Positions 20,001-30,178 of a DNA stretch of 64,000 nucleotides are shown piece by piece. The stretch's first letter is position 1. Each line of letters begins with the position of its first letter. This DNA is from an uncultured Oceanospirillaceae bacterium (GTDB lineage: Bacteria > Pseudomonadota > Gammaproteobacteria > Pseudomonadales > Balneatricaceae): the NCBI GenBank assembly GCA_937136055.1, contig CAKZOD010000029.1:16303-80302 (forward strand), given 5' to 3'. The notes under the pieces were generated by a model. That model made no database searches, was not told the DNA's origin, and saw nothing but the letters and a program-made list of their open reading frames with translations. Position numbers and translations under genes: made by a program.

Positions 20001-20200
20001 AAGCCGTGGCGCTCGGCACCATAATCGACAAATGCCGCTTCTAAGCTCGGCTCTACACGGGTGATTTTACCTTTGTAGATATTAGATTTTTTCTGTTCAC
20101 GGTTGCTTGATTCAATATCTAAATCGTATAGCTTTTGCCCGTCAACAAGGGCGACACGCAACTCTTCAGGCTGAGTTGCGTTGATTAGCATTCTTTTCAT
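17018..20200 (-). CDS. rne: Ribonuclease E
   Basis: This 1060-residue endoribonuclease carries the S1 domain around residues 39-120 ([21 protein letters not shown]). The catalytic aspartates are at D301 ([10 protein letters not shown]) and D344 (VVIDFIDM), and the Zn-link CPRC is at 402-405, each two residues earlier than in E. coli. After about residue 510 the protein becomes disordered: first arginine-rich RNA-binding stretches, then about 300 residues dominated by E, A, T and S, then a basic RRRRTR tail. RNase E starts mRNA decay and processes rRNA and tRNA, with the C-terminal half scaffolding the degradosome. The compositional bias produces long spurious ORFs on the opposite strand. Confidence 0.98.
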   Translation of the reverse strand: MKRMLINATQPEELRVALVDGQKLYDLDIESSNREQKKSNIYKGKITRVEPSLEAAFVDYGAERHGFLPLKEISREYFFKSPTRGGRPSIKDVVKEGTEVIVQVDKEERGNKGAALTTFISLAGRYLVLMPNNPRAGGISRRIEGEDRTNLKAALDGVTIPDRMGIIVRTAGVGRSSQDLQWDLDYLSTLWDAIKQSSQKPSPFLIYQESNVIIRAIRDYLRADIGEVLIDTDQAFSEAQVFVQQVMPTYENKLKRYQEEIPLFNRFQIESQIETAFEREVKLPSGGSIVIDPTEALVSIDINSAKATRGSDIEETALNTNLEAAEEIARQLRLRDIGGLVVIDFIDMSPIKHQRAVEDRLKDSLKLDRARVQMGRISRFGLLEMSRQRLRPSLTESRGIVCPRCSGQGSIRDTESIALSIMRLIEEESAKDRTAQIRAILPVQVATYLLNEKRRIVHDIEVRQKVRVVIVPNPNMETPHYEVVRLRDDHSVTTTNDTSYSLQPEPEPIEHFTQSESEQMVNRETAAVQAVTPKTPAPAATPAKAEVPTEEPAKKAPTKAASKPKKGLMQMLLTALGLGSLFEEEKTTQNNKGTNSRSNNNKKRRDNNKRPARNARRSRSDNDDKRRGNRQDEIITVNAEETSIIPEAKGNEEHKPVRRRNRKNNDNRKAKPERTEKAENTQADDTQYTAAPSGRGKRRRNSNRKANRNLVANSDALNETSSTAETTQAAPAQKESKEQSNSESKPQNNRKPNEKRNSEQSKGRSSRGANKHNAAKEEKVTTKPVETETVADKAPTAELNELLDATPQSNDNNAEFAKASAELAAAIANSNLANDTPVPSETKAVSENPAAEATSTAVEEAKSESSDTTSTETENKEAQSTDTTSSEETASEAQATPVTQEAVTAEEPAEEISPEAITEAAPEEATDNSEQSTQAEAETTETVIDTEVQKAEESTTQEEPTDQENTAQANAEPAVTVAESDVEVADVEATPAQETTETEAETEAEKSDTTEQSQQAQSELDFENADAPAAQEAEKPPRRRRTRAANDPREIKRREQQSNS

Positions 20201-20263
20201 TTTGCACTCTCAATATAGGGAGCGCTTAATAACGTCTTTTAAGTCACAAATTGTAGCTAGCAG

Positions 20264-20292
20264 ACAGGCTTTAACCTCAGCGGTTAGCCTGT
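20264..20292 (-). other. Hairpin in the rne leader
   Basis: A bulged stem (ACAGGC at 20264-20269 with GCCTGT at 20287-20292, then TAACC at 20272-20276 with GGTTA at 20282-20286) lies 64 bases upstream of the rne ATG. RNase E genes are known to be autoregulated through structured 5' UTRs. A similar role here is inference; it could also terminate the small upstream ORF. Confidence 0.4.
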
Positions 20293-20304
20293 AACAGTAT
20301 AAAT

Positions 20305-20496
20305 TTATTCGTTGCCATCAATTATTAAGGGCTCATTGCGAGTACAGAACAGTTTGTCGTCAAACGTAATTAACACGGTGCTGCCGTCAGTTTTGTGAAA
20401 AAAGGAGTCTTTCGTTAGATCGCACGTATGCGCTTGCATAGGTGTATCTTTTATTCTCAACTTTTTACCAGTATGTTCTGAAAGCATTGTACACAC
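20305..20496 (-). CDS. Small hypothetical protein upstream of rne
   Basis: An open frame of at most 63 codons lies in the rne upstream region on the same strand. Its first codon is a GTG and an in-frame ATG follows three codons later, both with poor ribosome-binding sites. The product is hydrophilic, with a plausible beta-rich stretch (SFFHKTDGSTVLITFDDKLF) and no recognised family. It could equally be part of a long untranslated rne leader. Confidence 0.25.
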   Translation of the reverse strand: MCTMLSEHTGKKLRIKDTPMQAHTCDLTKDSFFHKTDGSTVLITFDDKLFCTRNEPLIIDGNE

Positions 20497-21070
20497 TAGA
20501 GGGAAATCAATTGCCTATGTTGTTGTTTAAATTCGCTGTTGCTGGATTAAAAAATTATTCCAGGTTCCGGGCAAAAGAACGTCTCTGCTGTGTTTTGGTT
20601 GTTTGGTTTTGGCTGTTCGGTACTCAAATTTAGGGTATTACTTGTTATATAAGCGTTGTGACGAAGAGGTAGGTTGGCACTCTGGTCATTTGAAACGCGA
20701 TAAATATTGGTAATACATAACATTTATTTAGTTCTTTTCTTCACCTGATATAAACGGTAAAGCACTAGCGTTACTTTTTAACTAGTGTTGGTGTCTTCTT
20801 GCTTTTTTTACTTTGGGTAGATCAGCTGAGCTGTGCGATATATAACGAGCTAAATCATCCATTGAATGTCAATCTTGCTTTGGCGAGAAATCAGTTCAAT
20901 ATACATTGTGATATCGTTGAAGCTGCTAAAAATAAAAGTGACGTTTATAAGGATTAAAATCCCTCATAAGATGTTTTTTCGCATTTAGCTAAAGCATTAC
21001 CTTAAAAGCAGCGGTAGAATACCAGCTTACGATACTCGCATCAATTAAGGACTGTAGTTTTTACATAAAT
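20497..21070. other. Divergent intergenic region rne / rluC
   Basis: These 574 bases separate the divergent rne and rluC genes and should contain both promoters. One hairpin (8-bp stem 20761-20768 with 20782-20789, T-rich sequence after it) is visible. A 63-codon plus-strand frame at 20442-20633 overlaps it but does not look coding. No RNA gene was recognised. Confidence 0.45.
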
Positions 21071-22207
21071 ATGTCAAGTAAAAAAAGAAGCTATCAGCGC
21101 AGAGCTGAAGCACCTGCTCAAAAGAGAGCACGCCCTCGCCTTAAAACGAATGTGAAAGCGAAGCCCGACTTTAAACTAGAAGCTAAACAAAGCGTGAAAC
21201 AAGAAGCTAAACTCGATATTAAAAATGTTGAGCAGAGTAAGAGTGCGCCTGAGCAAAACAGTAAAGTGCGCATGTTGCCTGTCAGCGAAGATCAAGCAGG
21301 GCAGAGGGTCGATAATTTTTTGCGCACAGCTTTAAAAGGTGTGCCTAAATCTATGTTGTACCGCATTATTCGCAAAGGCGAAGTGCGCGTTAATAAAGGG
21401 CGTGTAAAGCCCGATACAAAATTGCGTGATGGCGATATTGTAAGAGTCCCCCCGGTGCGAACAGCACAAGAAGGTGAGGTTGTAAATGCCAGTAAAGATT
21501 TATTGGCTAAACTTGAATCGTCTATTTTATTTGAATCTGACACTTTGCTGGTGATTAATAAGCCCTCGGGGTTAGCGGTTCACGGCGGCAGCGGTATTCA
21601 GCTAGGGTTGATTGAAGCATTGCGTCAAATGCGTCCTGAACTTACTTTCCTTGAGTTAGTTCACAGGCTTGATAGAGATACTTCCGGTTGTATCATGGTT
21701 GCAAAAAAACGCAGCATGTTGCGTCATTTGCATGAAGCGTTGAGACAGGGGCAAGGTGTATCGAAAATATATCACGCGCTAGTGGTAGGTCGTTGGGATT
21801 CAACGGTGTCTAAAATTGATGCGCCGCTGAAAAAAAATGAACTAAGTTCAGGTGAGCGTATCGTAAAAGTGCAAGAAGAAGGCAAGGCTTCTATTACTTT
21901 ATTTAAAGTGCTTAGACGTTTTGGTAATCTTGTCACTATGGTTGAGGCGAAACCAGTTACCGGGCGCACTCACCAAATACGTGTACACACACAGTTTGCA
22001 GGTCATCCTATTATAGGAGATGGCAAGTACGGTGTTGAAAGTGTTAATCAGGAATTACGAGAAACAGGCGTAAAGCGTTTGTTTCTTCACGCGGCTGCTT
22101 TAACCATTACTTTGCCAGATGGCGAGAAAATGCATTTTAAAGCACCTTTAGAAACACAATTAACAGCTGCAATTGAAAAGCTAGCAGCTCAGCATAATCA
22201 GTATTAG
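21071..22207 (+). CDS. rluC: 23S rRNA pseudouridine synthase RluC
   Basis: This 378-residue protein has a lysine- and alanine-rich N-terminal extension of about 65 residues not found in E. coli RluC. It is followed by an S4 RNA-binding domain (about 79-125) and the RluA-type catalytic domain with ELVHRLDRDTSG, D201 being the catalytic aspartate. The enzyme makes pseudouridines 955, 2504 and 2580 in 23S rRNA. Divergent rne-rluC arrangement is the classical gammaproteobacterial order and supports the name. A KfrA-like gene follows 15 bases later and is probably cotranscribed. Confidence 0.94.
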   Translation: MSSKKRSYQRRAEAPAQKRARPRLKTNVKAKPDFKLEAKQSVKQEAKLDIKNVEQSKSAPEQNSKVRMLPVSEDQAGQRVDNFLRTALKGVPKSMLYRIIRKGEVRVNKGRVKPDTKLRDGDIVRVPPVRTAQEGEVVNASKDLLAKLESSILFESDTLLVINKPSGLAVHGGSGIQLGLIEALRQMRPELTFLELVHRLDRDTSGCIMVAKKRSMLRHLHEALRQGQGVSKIYHALVVGRWDSTVSKIDAPLKKNELSSGERIVKVQEEGKASITLFKVLRRFGNLVTMVEAKPVTGRTHQIRVHTQFAGHPIIGDGKYGVESVNQELRETGVKRLFLHAAALTITLPDGEKMHFKAPLETQLTAAIEKLAAQHNQY

Positions 22208-22222
22208 GAAAGGTTTTAATTC

Positions 22223-23311
22223 ATGGAAAAAGAGCTCATTTTTACCAGCGCTGAAAGTTTTTTAATGCGTGGGGAGCAACCAACAATTGATAATGTCATG
22301 GCATCCACAGGATTGGAGCAGGATATTGTTGAGGCGGAACTTGAAAAGTGGTGGCGTTCCGTGCCCGAAAAATTAAGCTTTAGTGATAATACGGTTTCTG
22401 TCCCAGGTTTGCCTGAGTCTTTAGGCGGGGCGTTTGGTCGTATTTGGCAACAGGCAATTGAAGAAGCGGAAACACGTTTACGTGCGGATACTCGTGTTGT
22501 TAATCATGCGAACGAAGAGGTGAGAAAGCTCTCCGAAGAGACGCTTAAAGAAAGCCAAGATCTTCGCAGCCATTTGGAAACGCAAGTTCGAGAGCTGAAA
22601 ATAAAACTTGAAGATTCGCAGATCGTTAACCGCTCGATGGAAGCAGAGCTTGCCGTTGTGAAAACAGCGATCGCAGGTGAGGCGACTAGTCGTAAAAAAG
22701 AAGAGCATTTACGTGCAAAATTGGAGAATGACCTCATTCATTTACGTAAAGCTCATGAAGATGCGAAGCGTACTTTCGAGCAGCGTTTAAAAGAAGATCA
22801 GCGTCATGCTCTTGATCAAATTAGTAAATCAGAAGCAGATGCGCGCTATTACCGTACAGCTTCTGAGAAGCTGCGTGATGATGCGGGCTCTAAAGAAACC
22901 ATCTTAACTAAGAAAACTCACGACTTGCAGTCTGAAATTGCAAGACATGAAGTGCGTATTGATACCCAGTACACGCAGATTCGCTCTCAAGAAGAAGAGC
23001 TAAAAGAGTTAAAGCAGGCGCATCAAAATCAAACCCGTGAACTTGCTAGCATATCGTCTGCATTATTAGCAGAAACTAATAAAGCTAAGCGTTTAGAGCA
23101 GAAGCGCAAAGAGCAAGATGCTGAGATAAAACGTTTAAATCAAAAAGCATTGAATACGGCAACAGAGTGGGGGCGCAGAGAGAATTTACTACGAAACGAG
23201 TCTCGCAACTCTCAAGAAGAGCTGCAACGTGCGCAATTGAAAGTGGCTAACCATGAAAAGCGTAGTATTTCACAAGATGAAGAAATTCGTCGTCTTAAGT
23301 CAAAGCTTTAA
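22223..23311 (+). CDS. KfrA-like DNA-binding coiled-coil protein
   Basis: The first 60 of 362 residues resemble the KfrA N-terminal domain, a small helical DNA-binding fold first known from plasmid IncP KfrA: a helix-turn-helix-like QPTIDNVMASTGL segment, then a conserved WW pair. Residues from about 75 to the end are an almost uninterrupted coiled coil rich in E, K, Q and R. KfrA proteins form filaments and bind DNA on plasmids. Chromosomal versions are poorly understood and may act in nucleoid organisation or gene regulation. It lies 15 bases downstream of rluC and ends in a terminator. The KfrA assignment is by pattern recognition only. Confidence 0.65.
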   Translation: MEKELIFTSAESFLMRGEQPTIDNVMASTGLEQDIVEAELEKWWRSVPEKLSFSDNTVSVPGLPESLGGAFGRIWQQAIEEAETRLRADTRVVNHANEEVRKLSEETLKESQDLRSHLETQVRELKIKLEDSQIVNRSMEAELAVVKTAIAGEATSRKKEEHLRAKLENDLIHLRKAHEDAKRTFEQRLKEDQRHALDQISKSEADARYYRTASEKLRDDAGSKETILTKKTHDLQSEIARHEVRIDTQYTQIRSQEEELKELKQAHQNQTRELASISSALLAETNKAKRLEQKRKEQDAEIKRLNQKALNTATEWGRRENLLRNESRNSQEELQRAQLKVANHEKRSISQDEEIRRLKSKL

Positions 23312-24663
<1,352 letters not shown>

Positions 24664-24676
24664 CGATCGATATCAG

Positions 24677-24711
24677 GCGCGCGAATGATGTTTGGTTTAT
24701 CATTTGCGCGC
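24677..24711. terminator. Bidirectional hairpin cysB / ltaE
   Basis: A 13-bp GC-rich stem with one wobble (24677-24689 with 24699-24711) and a 9-base loop lies 14 bases after the cysB stop and between two convergent genes. A pyrimidine-rich stretch follows on the plus strand. Confidence 0.7.
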
Positions 24712-24777
24712 TACGCTTGTTTGCCTCTTCTCTCTTTCTTGAACCACACCTTTTTCTTAATGCTTACTAGTGCTTCT

Positions 24778-25848
24778 TTATAAACAGTGACTGTAATACT
24801 CTCTGATTTTTTCGAGTGTAAGGTCTATATCTTCCCTAGACGTATCTAAATGCACAACGATGCGACAAGTGTGTGAATCCCCAATACAGATACCAAAATC
24901 AAGTAGGAAAGCCCCTAAGCTGACGTCGCGATTTGGTGCTTTTGGGAAATCAATAAACAGCATATTTGTTTCTACATTATTTAAATCGATTGTTAGTGGC
25001 TTTATGAGCGCAAGCTGTTTGGCAAAGAATTGTGTCAATTGGTGGCTGGTTTTTAATAACTCGACATTATGATCGAGGGCGTAGCTACCCGCAGCTGCTA
25101 AGATGCCAGCTTGGCGCATACCACCACCGAGCATTTTCCTAAGGCGTGTTGCACGTTGGATAAATGTTTTGGAGCCGCTGAGCACAGAGCCTGCAGGGGA
25201 ACCTAATCCTTTTGATAGGCAAAGCGATACCGAATCAAAACCCGTACAGAGCTCTGCTGCTGTTTTATTAGTACTAACCACAGCATGCATTAATCTCGCG
25301 CCATCTAAATGTGTATTTAACTGGTGCTTTTTAGCGCATTCAATAATGTTTTCAATCTCAGCTTGTGGCTGTACAAAGCCGGACACTGTGTTTTCAAGAC
25401 ACACTAGCTTTGTTTTTGCATAGTGAGCATCATCAACTTTTATTGCTGCTTGTACCTGAGAAGCTGTTAAATAGCCTTTGTACGTTGTGCTAATGGGGTG
25501 CATTACGATACCGCCAAGTACCGATGCGCCACCGGCTTCATGGCTACAGATATGATATTGATCACCAATTAAAATTTCTTCGCCGCGTTGGCAGTGGGAG
25601 AGCGTGGCAATTAAGTTACTCATGGTGCCTGATGGGACGAATAAACTAGCCTCTTTATTCAGTAGCCCTGCTACTTTGTTTTGTAGCTCAATAATACTAG
25701 GATCTTCACCGTAGACATCATCACCGACAGATGCTTGAGACATAAACTCGCGCATGGCATCGCTTGGTTTTGTTACTGTGTCACTGCGAAAATCAATGCT
25801 AGGAGTGTGGTCTAAGCTTTGCCCGGCAACGGGATAACTGTTATTCAT
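24778..25848 (-). CDS. ltaE: Low-specificity L-threonine aldolase
   Basis: This 356-residue PLP enzyme has the beta-eliminating-lyase fold. It begins IDFRSDTVTKPSDAMREFM, with GDDVYGEDP, the HLDGARL motif (residues 180-186) and the PLP lysine K213 in SLCLSKGLGSPAGS. It cleaves threonine or allo-threonine to glycine and acetaldehyde. It stands alone, divergent from rraA across a 302-base gap with an 18-bp palindrome. Family assignment is firm. Stereospecificity is not readable. Confidence 0.92.
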   Translation of the reverse strand: MNNSYPVAGQSLDHTPSIDFRSDTVTKPSDAMREFMSQASVGDDVYGEDPSIIELQNKVAGLLNKEASLFVPSGTMSNLIATLSHCQRGEEILIGDQYHICSHEAGGASVLGGIVMHPISTTYKGYLTASQVQAAIKVDDAHYAKTKLVCLENTVSGFVQPQAEIENIIECAKKHQLNTHLDGARLMHAVVSTNKTAAELCTGFDSVSLCLSKGLGSPAGSVLSGSKTFIQRATRLRKMLGGGMRQAGILAAAGSYALDHNVELLKTSHQLTQFFAKQLALIKPLTIDLNNVETNMLFIDFPKAPNRDVSLGAFLLDFGICIGDSHTCRIVVHLDTSREDIDLTLEKIREYYSHCL

Positions 25849-26150
25849 TGTTGTTATGATCCTATATAGAAATTAATGGGCGCAGTCGTTTTGCGACAAG
25901 CTAGAGAGCATCCTTAGAAAAGGTAAGTTTTACCCTTTGTTCAACTTTAGCTAGACTATCTTTCGAATTGACATATGTCAATTAAAGTAAATCGGTTTTG
26001 CTTCGATTTTGTTGGCTAAAATTAAACAGGTTGGTTATCTTAGGCGAAAATTTAAGATCTAAGGTATCTTGCTTCTTCTATTATGCAAGAGGCTAATACT
26101 CATGGTCTGGTTAATATTGATGTGATTGTATTTATCTCAAAGGAGCTTTT
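25849..26150. promoter_or_regulatory. Divergent promoter region ltaE / rraA
   Basis: These 302 bases separate the divergent ltaE and rraA genes and contain one striking feature, the perfect palindrome at 25976-25993. An AAAGGAG-like ribosome-binding site precedes rraA. Confidence 0.5.
25976..25993. promoter_or_regulatory. 18-bp perfect palindrome between ltaE and rraA
   Basis: AATTGACATATGTCAATT is a perfect 18-bp dyad with TTGACA on each strand. It could be a repressor operator for one or both divergent genes, of the MarR or TetR size class. The cognate regulator is not adjacent. Confidence 0.5.
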
Positions 26151-26660
26151 ATGAAAGATTTATTACCTGAAATTTGTGATCAACACGCGGATGTTATTAG
26201 TATTGTTGAGCCTATGTTTGGTAACTTCGGCGCTATTGAAACGTTCTTTGGTGAAATAGTGACGGTAAAAGCTTTTGAGGATAATTCGAAAGTACGTGAG
26301 CTAGTAGGACAAGACGGAACAGGTAAAGTGTTAGTTGTTGATGGTGGCGCTTCAATGAGACGCGCGATGCTAGGTGATATGCTGGCTGAAAAAGCGGCTA
26401 ACAATGGCTGGGCTGGGATTATCATCAACGGTTGTATCAGAGATGTTAACGCTATCGCTGACATTGATTTAGGTGTTCAAGCACTAGGATCACACCCATT
26501 AAAAACGGACAAAAAAGACATTGGTGATGTGAATGTGGATGTGACCTTTGGTGGTGTGACTTTTGTGCCAAAGCAGTTTGTTTATGCAGACAACAACGGT
26601 GTGTTAGTTAGCCCTCAAGAACTGGATTTATCAGCATTGGGTTGGTTAAAAGATCACTGA
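26151..26660 (+). CDS. rraA: RNase E inhibitor RraA / HMG-aldolase-like fold
   Basis: This 169-residue protein matches the RraA family throughout, including [36 protein letters not shown] and the NGCIRDV segment with its conserved R-D. In E. coli, RraA binds RNase E and lowers its activity, while relatives with the same fold are 4-hydroxy-4-methyl-2-oxoglutarate or oxaloacetate-lyase-type enzymes. The presence of a degradosome-type RNase E in the same window makes the RNase E role reasonable, but a catalytic role cannot be excluded. Transcribed alone, ending in a bidirectional terminator. Confidence 0.9.
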   Translation: MKDLLPEICDQHADVISIVEPMFGNFGAIETFFGEIVTVKAFEDNSKVRELVGQDGTGKVLVVDGGASMRRAMLGDMLAEKAANNGWAGIIINGCIRDVNAIADIDLGVQALGSHPLKTDKKDIGDVNVDVTFGGVTFVPKQFVYADNNGVLVSPQELDLSALGWLKDH

Positions 26661-26669
26661 TTAGATAAT

Positions 26670-26701
26670 AAAGAGGCTAAAGCTTGAATTTTAGCCTCTT
26701 T
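26670..26701. terminator. Bidirectional terminator rraA / yghU
   Basis: A perfect 12-bp stem (26670-26681 with 26690-26701) with an 8-base loop; the arm ends give an AAA/TTT tract on both strands. It separates convergent genes 55 bases apart. Confidence 0.85.
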
Positions 26702-26715
26702 AACTAGAACGTTTT

Positions 26716-27558
26716 TTACAAGAAGTCTTTACTGCTATGGCGCTCTGCCATTTGTAGCGCTTCGTCTCCCCAAGTTTTATTTACACGGGAGCCGCGCTGA
26801 ACAGCAGGGCGAGCCTCTATCGATTTTGCCCAGCGCATAACATTGCTATAACTTTTCACATCTAAGAATTCCTGCGCGTTGTAAAGCTCACCAATCACTA
26901 AAATTCCGTACCAAGGGTAAATGGCGATATCTGCAATGCTGTACTCATCACCCGCCATATATTGATTGTCAGCTAAGTGGCGATCTAAAACATCGAGCTG
27001 ACGTTTTGCTTCCATAGCGAAGCGGTCAATACAGTATTCAAACTTCTCTGGTGCATAACTATAGAAATGACCAAACCCGCCACCTAAATAGGGCGCGCTA
27101 CCCATTTGCCAGAACAACCAAGACATACACTCAGTGCGTTTAGCGGGATCTGAAGGTAATAGTGCTGAAAACTTTTCAGCTAAGTAAAATAATATAGAGC
27201 CTGACTCAAACACACGAGTAGCCGGAGTTGTGCTGTGATCGAGTAATGCAGGGATTTTAGAGTTGGGGTTAATATCGACAAATTCACTGCCAAATTGGTC
27301 GCCTTCACCAATATTGATCAAGTAGGCATCGTACTCCGCTTTTGTTAAACCAAGCTCAAGGAGCTCTTCTAACATGATGGTGACTTTAACTCCGTTAGGG
27401 GTGGCCAGCGAGTGCAGCTGAAGGTCGTGTTCACCACGCGCTAGCACTTTTTCGTGGGTTGCGCCTGCGATAGGACGGTTAATGTTGGCAAACTTGCCAC
27501 CGTTTTTTGATTTCCACTGCCAAACTGTATCAGGTGTATAACTGGACTCTTCGCTCAT
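26716..27558 (-). CDS. yghU: Glutathione S-transferase-like disulfide reductase YghU
   Basis: This 280-residue protein has an N-terminal extension and thioredoxin-like GST domain (ATPNGVKVTIMLEELLELG, later NPNSKIPALLDH and ESGSILFYLAEKF), then an all-alpha C-terminal domain with FWQMGSAPYLGGGFGHFY. This is the YghU/Nu-class signature, whose members bind two glutathiones and reduce disulfides. The ATG at 27558 is preferred over an upstream GTG at 27570. It is convergent with rraA and divergent from the dehydrogenase gene. Confidence 0.92.
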   Translation of the reverse strand: MSEESSYTPDTVWQWKSKNGGKFANINRPIAGATHEKVLARGEHDLQLHSLATPNGVKVTIMLEELLELGLTKAEYDAYLINIGEGDQFGSEFVDINPNSKIPALLDHSTTPATRVFESGSILFYLAEKFSALLPSDPAKRTECMSWLFWQMGSAPYLGGGFGHFYSYAPEKFEYCIDRFAMEAKRQLDVLDRHLADNQYMAGDEYSIADIAIYPWYGILVIGELYNAQEFLDVKSYSNVMRWAKSIEARPAVQRGSRVNKTWGDEALQMAERHSSKDFL

Positions 27559-27771
27559 GATGCATCTCACTATTTAGCGGGTTATTTAAAATGACATATA
27601 AATTGCTGATATTTCATAGATGAGGATACATTAAATAAATTCAAGTAGTAATTCAGAATGATCGTTTAGTAAAATTGGCTCTTACAGAAAATAGCCAGAA
27701 ATTAGCATGTCATTGCGTGCAATTTTCATGCACTATAAAGCAAATTTTCAATACCTATCTGGATGAATTGA

Positions 27772-28770
27772 ATGGATACCTTGATTAATCGTTTGGCGCA
27801 GATACAAAAAGCTAACCCTTTGAAAGATATTTTAATTTTGCATGCGTTCTCTGAGCATCTCAAAGGTATTTTAGAAGCACAGTTTACACAGCTAAATTTT
27901 CACTATGCTGAAAATACAGAGCAAACCGAACGCTTATTGGCGCAAGTAAACCCGCAAGCAGTATTTTCTATTAGCCATGAGAAACTGCCTGCTAAGTTGT
28001 TGCGTGAAACAGGTTTGTACCCATCGGTGAAATGGTATCACGTTGCAGGATCAGGCATAGATAAAATGCTCCCATGGACAGCTGAGAATGCAGTAATGAC
28101 TAATGGTGCAGGTGTGCTAGCACGCTATTTAGCTGAAACTGTTCTCGGGGCGATGTTAGCGCTCAATAATCATGTTAATCGCTATATGCATCAACAAAAG
28201 GCACACCAGTGGATGGGGCATGAATTTACGCCATTATGCGAGCAAACCTTATTGATTGTAGGTTTAGGCGCAGTGGGTGAGCGGGTTGCAGATAATGCTA
28301 AAGCGCTGGGTATGAAAGTGATCGCCACGAGACGCTCAACAAAAGGGTATAAAAATGTCGATCAGTTGTATCCAGAGGATGCACTGCTCAATGTCATTGG
28401 TGAAGCTGATTTTGTCTCTTTGCATTTGCCGCTCAATGAACAAACTCACAATAGTTTTGGTGCAAAAGTGTTGAGTGCGATGAAACCCTCTGCCTGTTTG
28501 ATTAATACTGCTCGTGGGGGAATTGTCGATGAGCAAGCGTTGCACATAGCTTTGGTAACAGGTGCGCTAAAAGGCGCCTATTTTGATGTGTTTAAAGAAG
28601 AGCCTTTACCCTCAAACAGTACGTTATGGGAACTGGAAAACCTAATCATTACTCCACATATGGCGGATGGTATAAAAGGTTATGAGAAACACTATCTGCG
28701 TTTTTTTGGAGAAAACATTAAACGTTGGCTGGCGGTTAAGCCCTTAGAAAACTTAAAGTCTTTTGATTAA
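27772..28770 (+). CDS. D-isomer-specific 2-hydroxyacid dehydrogenase
   Basis: This 332-residue NAD(P)-dependent dehydrogenase has the Rossmann motif GLGAVG at residues 164-169, substrate-binding R248 in NTARGG, E277 and the catalytic H296 in TPHMADG. A basic RRS after beta-2 suggests a preference for NADP(H). The family reduces 2-oxo acids such as glyoxylate or hydroxypyruvate. The true substrate here is unknown. Monocistronic, next to the aromatic module but on the other strand, with a terminator between. Confidence 0.85.
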   Translation: MDTLINRLAQIQKANPLKDILILHAFSEHLKGILEAQFTQLNFHYAENTEQTERLLAQVNPQAVFSISHEKLPAKLLRETGLYPSVKWYHVAGSGIDKMLPWTAENAVMTNGAGVLARYLAETVLGAMLALNNHVNRYMHQQKAHQWMGHEFTPLCEQTLLIVGLGAVGERVADNAKALGMKVIATRRSTKGYKNVDQLYPEDALLNVIGEADFVSLHLPLNEQTHNSFGAKVLSAMKPSACLINTARGGIVDEQALHIALVTGALKGAYFDVFKEEPLPSNSTLWELENLIITPHMADGIKGYEKHYLRFFGENIKRWLAVKPLENLKSFD

Positions 28771-28780
28771 AAAAGCATAA

Positions 28781-28817
28781 ACTTGAGATTTCGAGCACAA
28801 GGCTTGAAATCTCAAGT
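28781..28817. terminator. Bidirectional terminator between dehydrogenase gene and fahA
   Basis: A perfect 12-bp stem (28781-28792 with 28806-28817) with a 13-base loop lies between the two convergent stops at 28770 and 28834. Confidence 0.75.
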
Positions 28818-28833
28818 AGAAGAGCAAGGATAC

Positions 28834-30150
28834 TTACGCTTTAGCAGGTAAGATTGTTGATCTCACTTCACCAAAACCGATGCGTGCAGCACCTGCTTTT
28901 TCACAGAAGCCACTCATGATAACGGCATCGCCATCTTCAAGGAAGACACGACTTTCACCATTTTCGAGTGTAAAACTATTCTTGCCAGCACCTGTTAGCT
29001 CCATCATAGAGCCTACTTGATCGAGGCTAGGGCCTGATTGTGTGCCTGATCCAAAGAAGTCCCCTGGTTGTAAGTTACAACCGTTGACCGTGTGGTGGGC
29101 TACCATTTGAGCAACTGTCCAGTATGAATGATTGAAGCTGGTACGCGTAATCTTTTGTCCGGCTTGGCCTTCTTCACGCATTTTGGCAGTTTGTAATGTC
29201 ACTTCAAGCTGTACATCATAAGAGCCTAATGCGCTGTTCTGCTCACTATCTAAGTAAGGCAGTGGTTGCGGATCCGCAGCATCGCGACTCCATGCTTCTC
29301 TATATGGCGCTAGTGCTTCATTGGTGATGATCCAAGGAGAGACAGTAGAGGCGAAGTTTTTAGCTAGGAATGGACCTAATGGTTGGTACTCCCAGCCCTG
29401 GATATCACGTGCTGACCAGTCATTGAATAAGCACATACCAAAGATGTGTTGATCTGCTTGGTCAATGTCAATGGCTTCACCCATTTCATTACCCGCACCA
29501 ATATAAATGCCAACTTCCATTTCATAATCAAGGCGCTTACATGGGCCGAAGCTAGGTTCTGTTGCCGCTGGTGCTTTAGTTTGTCCACACGGACGGTGGA
29601 AATCTTTACCAGAAACAGTAATTGATGATGAACGGCCATGGTAGCCAATAGGTACCCACTTATAGTTAGGCAGCAGTGGATTTTCAGGTCTGAAAATGGA
29701 ACCAATTGTTGTCGCGTGATTAATCGATGTATAGAAATCGGTGTAATCGCCAATGCGACAAGGTAAATCAAATTCGATATCAGCTTGTGCAATTAAAATG
29801 CTCTCAAGCTTTGCTTGATGCTCTGAGCCTGTTGCTAGAGCTGCTGATAATGCGCAGCGCAGTGCAGACCAAGTCGATTGCTCCATCGCCATAAGGTCAT
29901 TTAGCTGTGGCTTGCTGGCATTTACTAATGCTTTTTGTACAGCGCCATCGTATAGGCCAAGACTTGCAAGGGCTGCTAAATCAACGACTTGATCGCCAAT
30001 AGCAACAGCGCCACGAAAAGCTTCTTGGCTACCTTTACGACGGAAAATTGCAAAGGGTAAATTCTGGATTGGAAAGTCGTTATTCAGAGTGTTTGCTGAT
30101 GCTACCCAGCTTGTTAGCGATGTATCATGGGTATGGTTTATCAATGACAT
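28834..30150 (-). CDS. fahA: Fumarylacetoacetase
   Basis: This 438-residue enzyme has the full FAH fold: DYTDFYTSINHA (metal-binding Asp), YHGRSSS, LDYEMEVG (two metal-binding Glu) and NDWSARDIQGWEYQPLGP. It hydrolyses fumarylacetoacetate to fumarate and acetoacetate, the last step of homogentisate-type catabolism. The ATG at 30150 (GAGAG five bases upstream) is used; the frame stays open farther upstream but runs into the VOC gene. It follows the VOC gene by 28 bases as the last gene of a MarR-controlled operon. The long FAH class argues against fumarylpyruvate (gentisate) hydrolase. Confidence 0.95.
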   Translation of the reverse strand: MSLINHTHDTSLTSWVASANTLNNDFPIQNLPFAIFRRKGSQEAFRGAVAIGDQVVDLAALASLGLYDGAVQKALVNASKPQLNDLMAMEQSTWSALRCALSAALATGSEHQAKLESILIAQADIEFDLPCRIGDYTDFYTSINHATTIGSIFRPENPLLPNYKWVPIGYHGRSSSITVSGKDFHRPCGQTKAPAATEPSFGPCKRLDYEMEVGIYIGAGNEMGEAIDIDQADQHIFGMCLFNDWSARDIQGWEYQPLGPFLAKNFASTVSPWIITNEALAPYREAWSRDAADPQPLPYLDSEQNSALGSYDVQLEVTLQTAKMREEGQAGQKITRTSFNHSYWTVAQMVAHHTVNGCNLQPGDFFGSGTQSGPSLDQVGSMMELTGAGKNSFTLENGESRVFLEDGDAVIMSGFCEKAGAARIGFGEVRSTILPAKA

Positions 30151-30178
30151 AGTGTCTCTCATTAAATTGTGGCTTTCA

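Noticed and set aside
20442..20633. 63-codon plus-strand frame between rne and rluC
   Set aside because: Composition is unlike a protein (aromatic- and Cys-rich without pattern), no good start site, and it overlaps a likely leader region.
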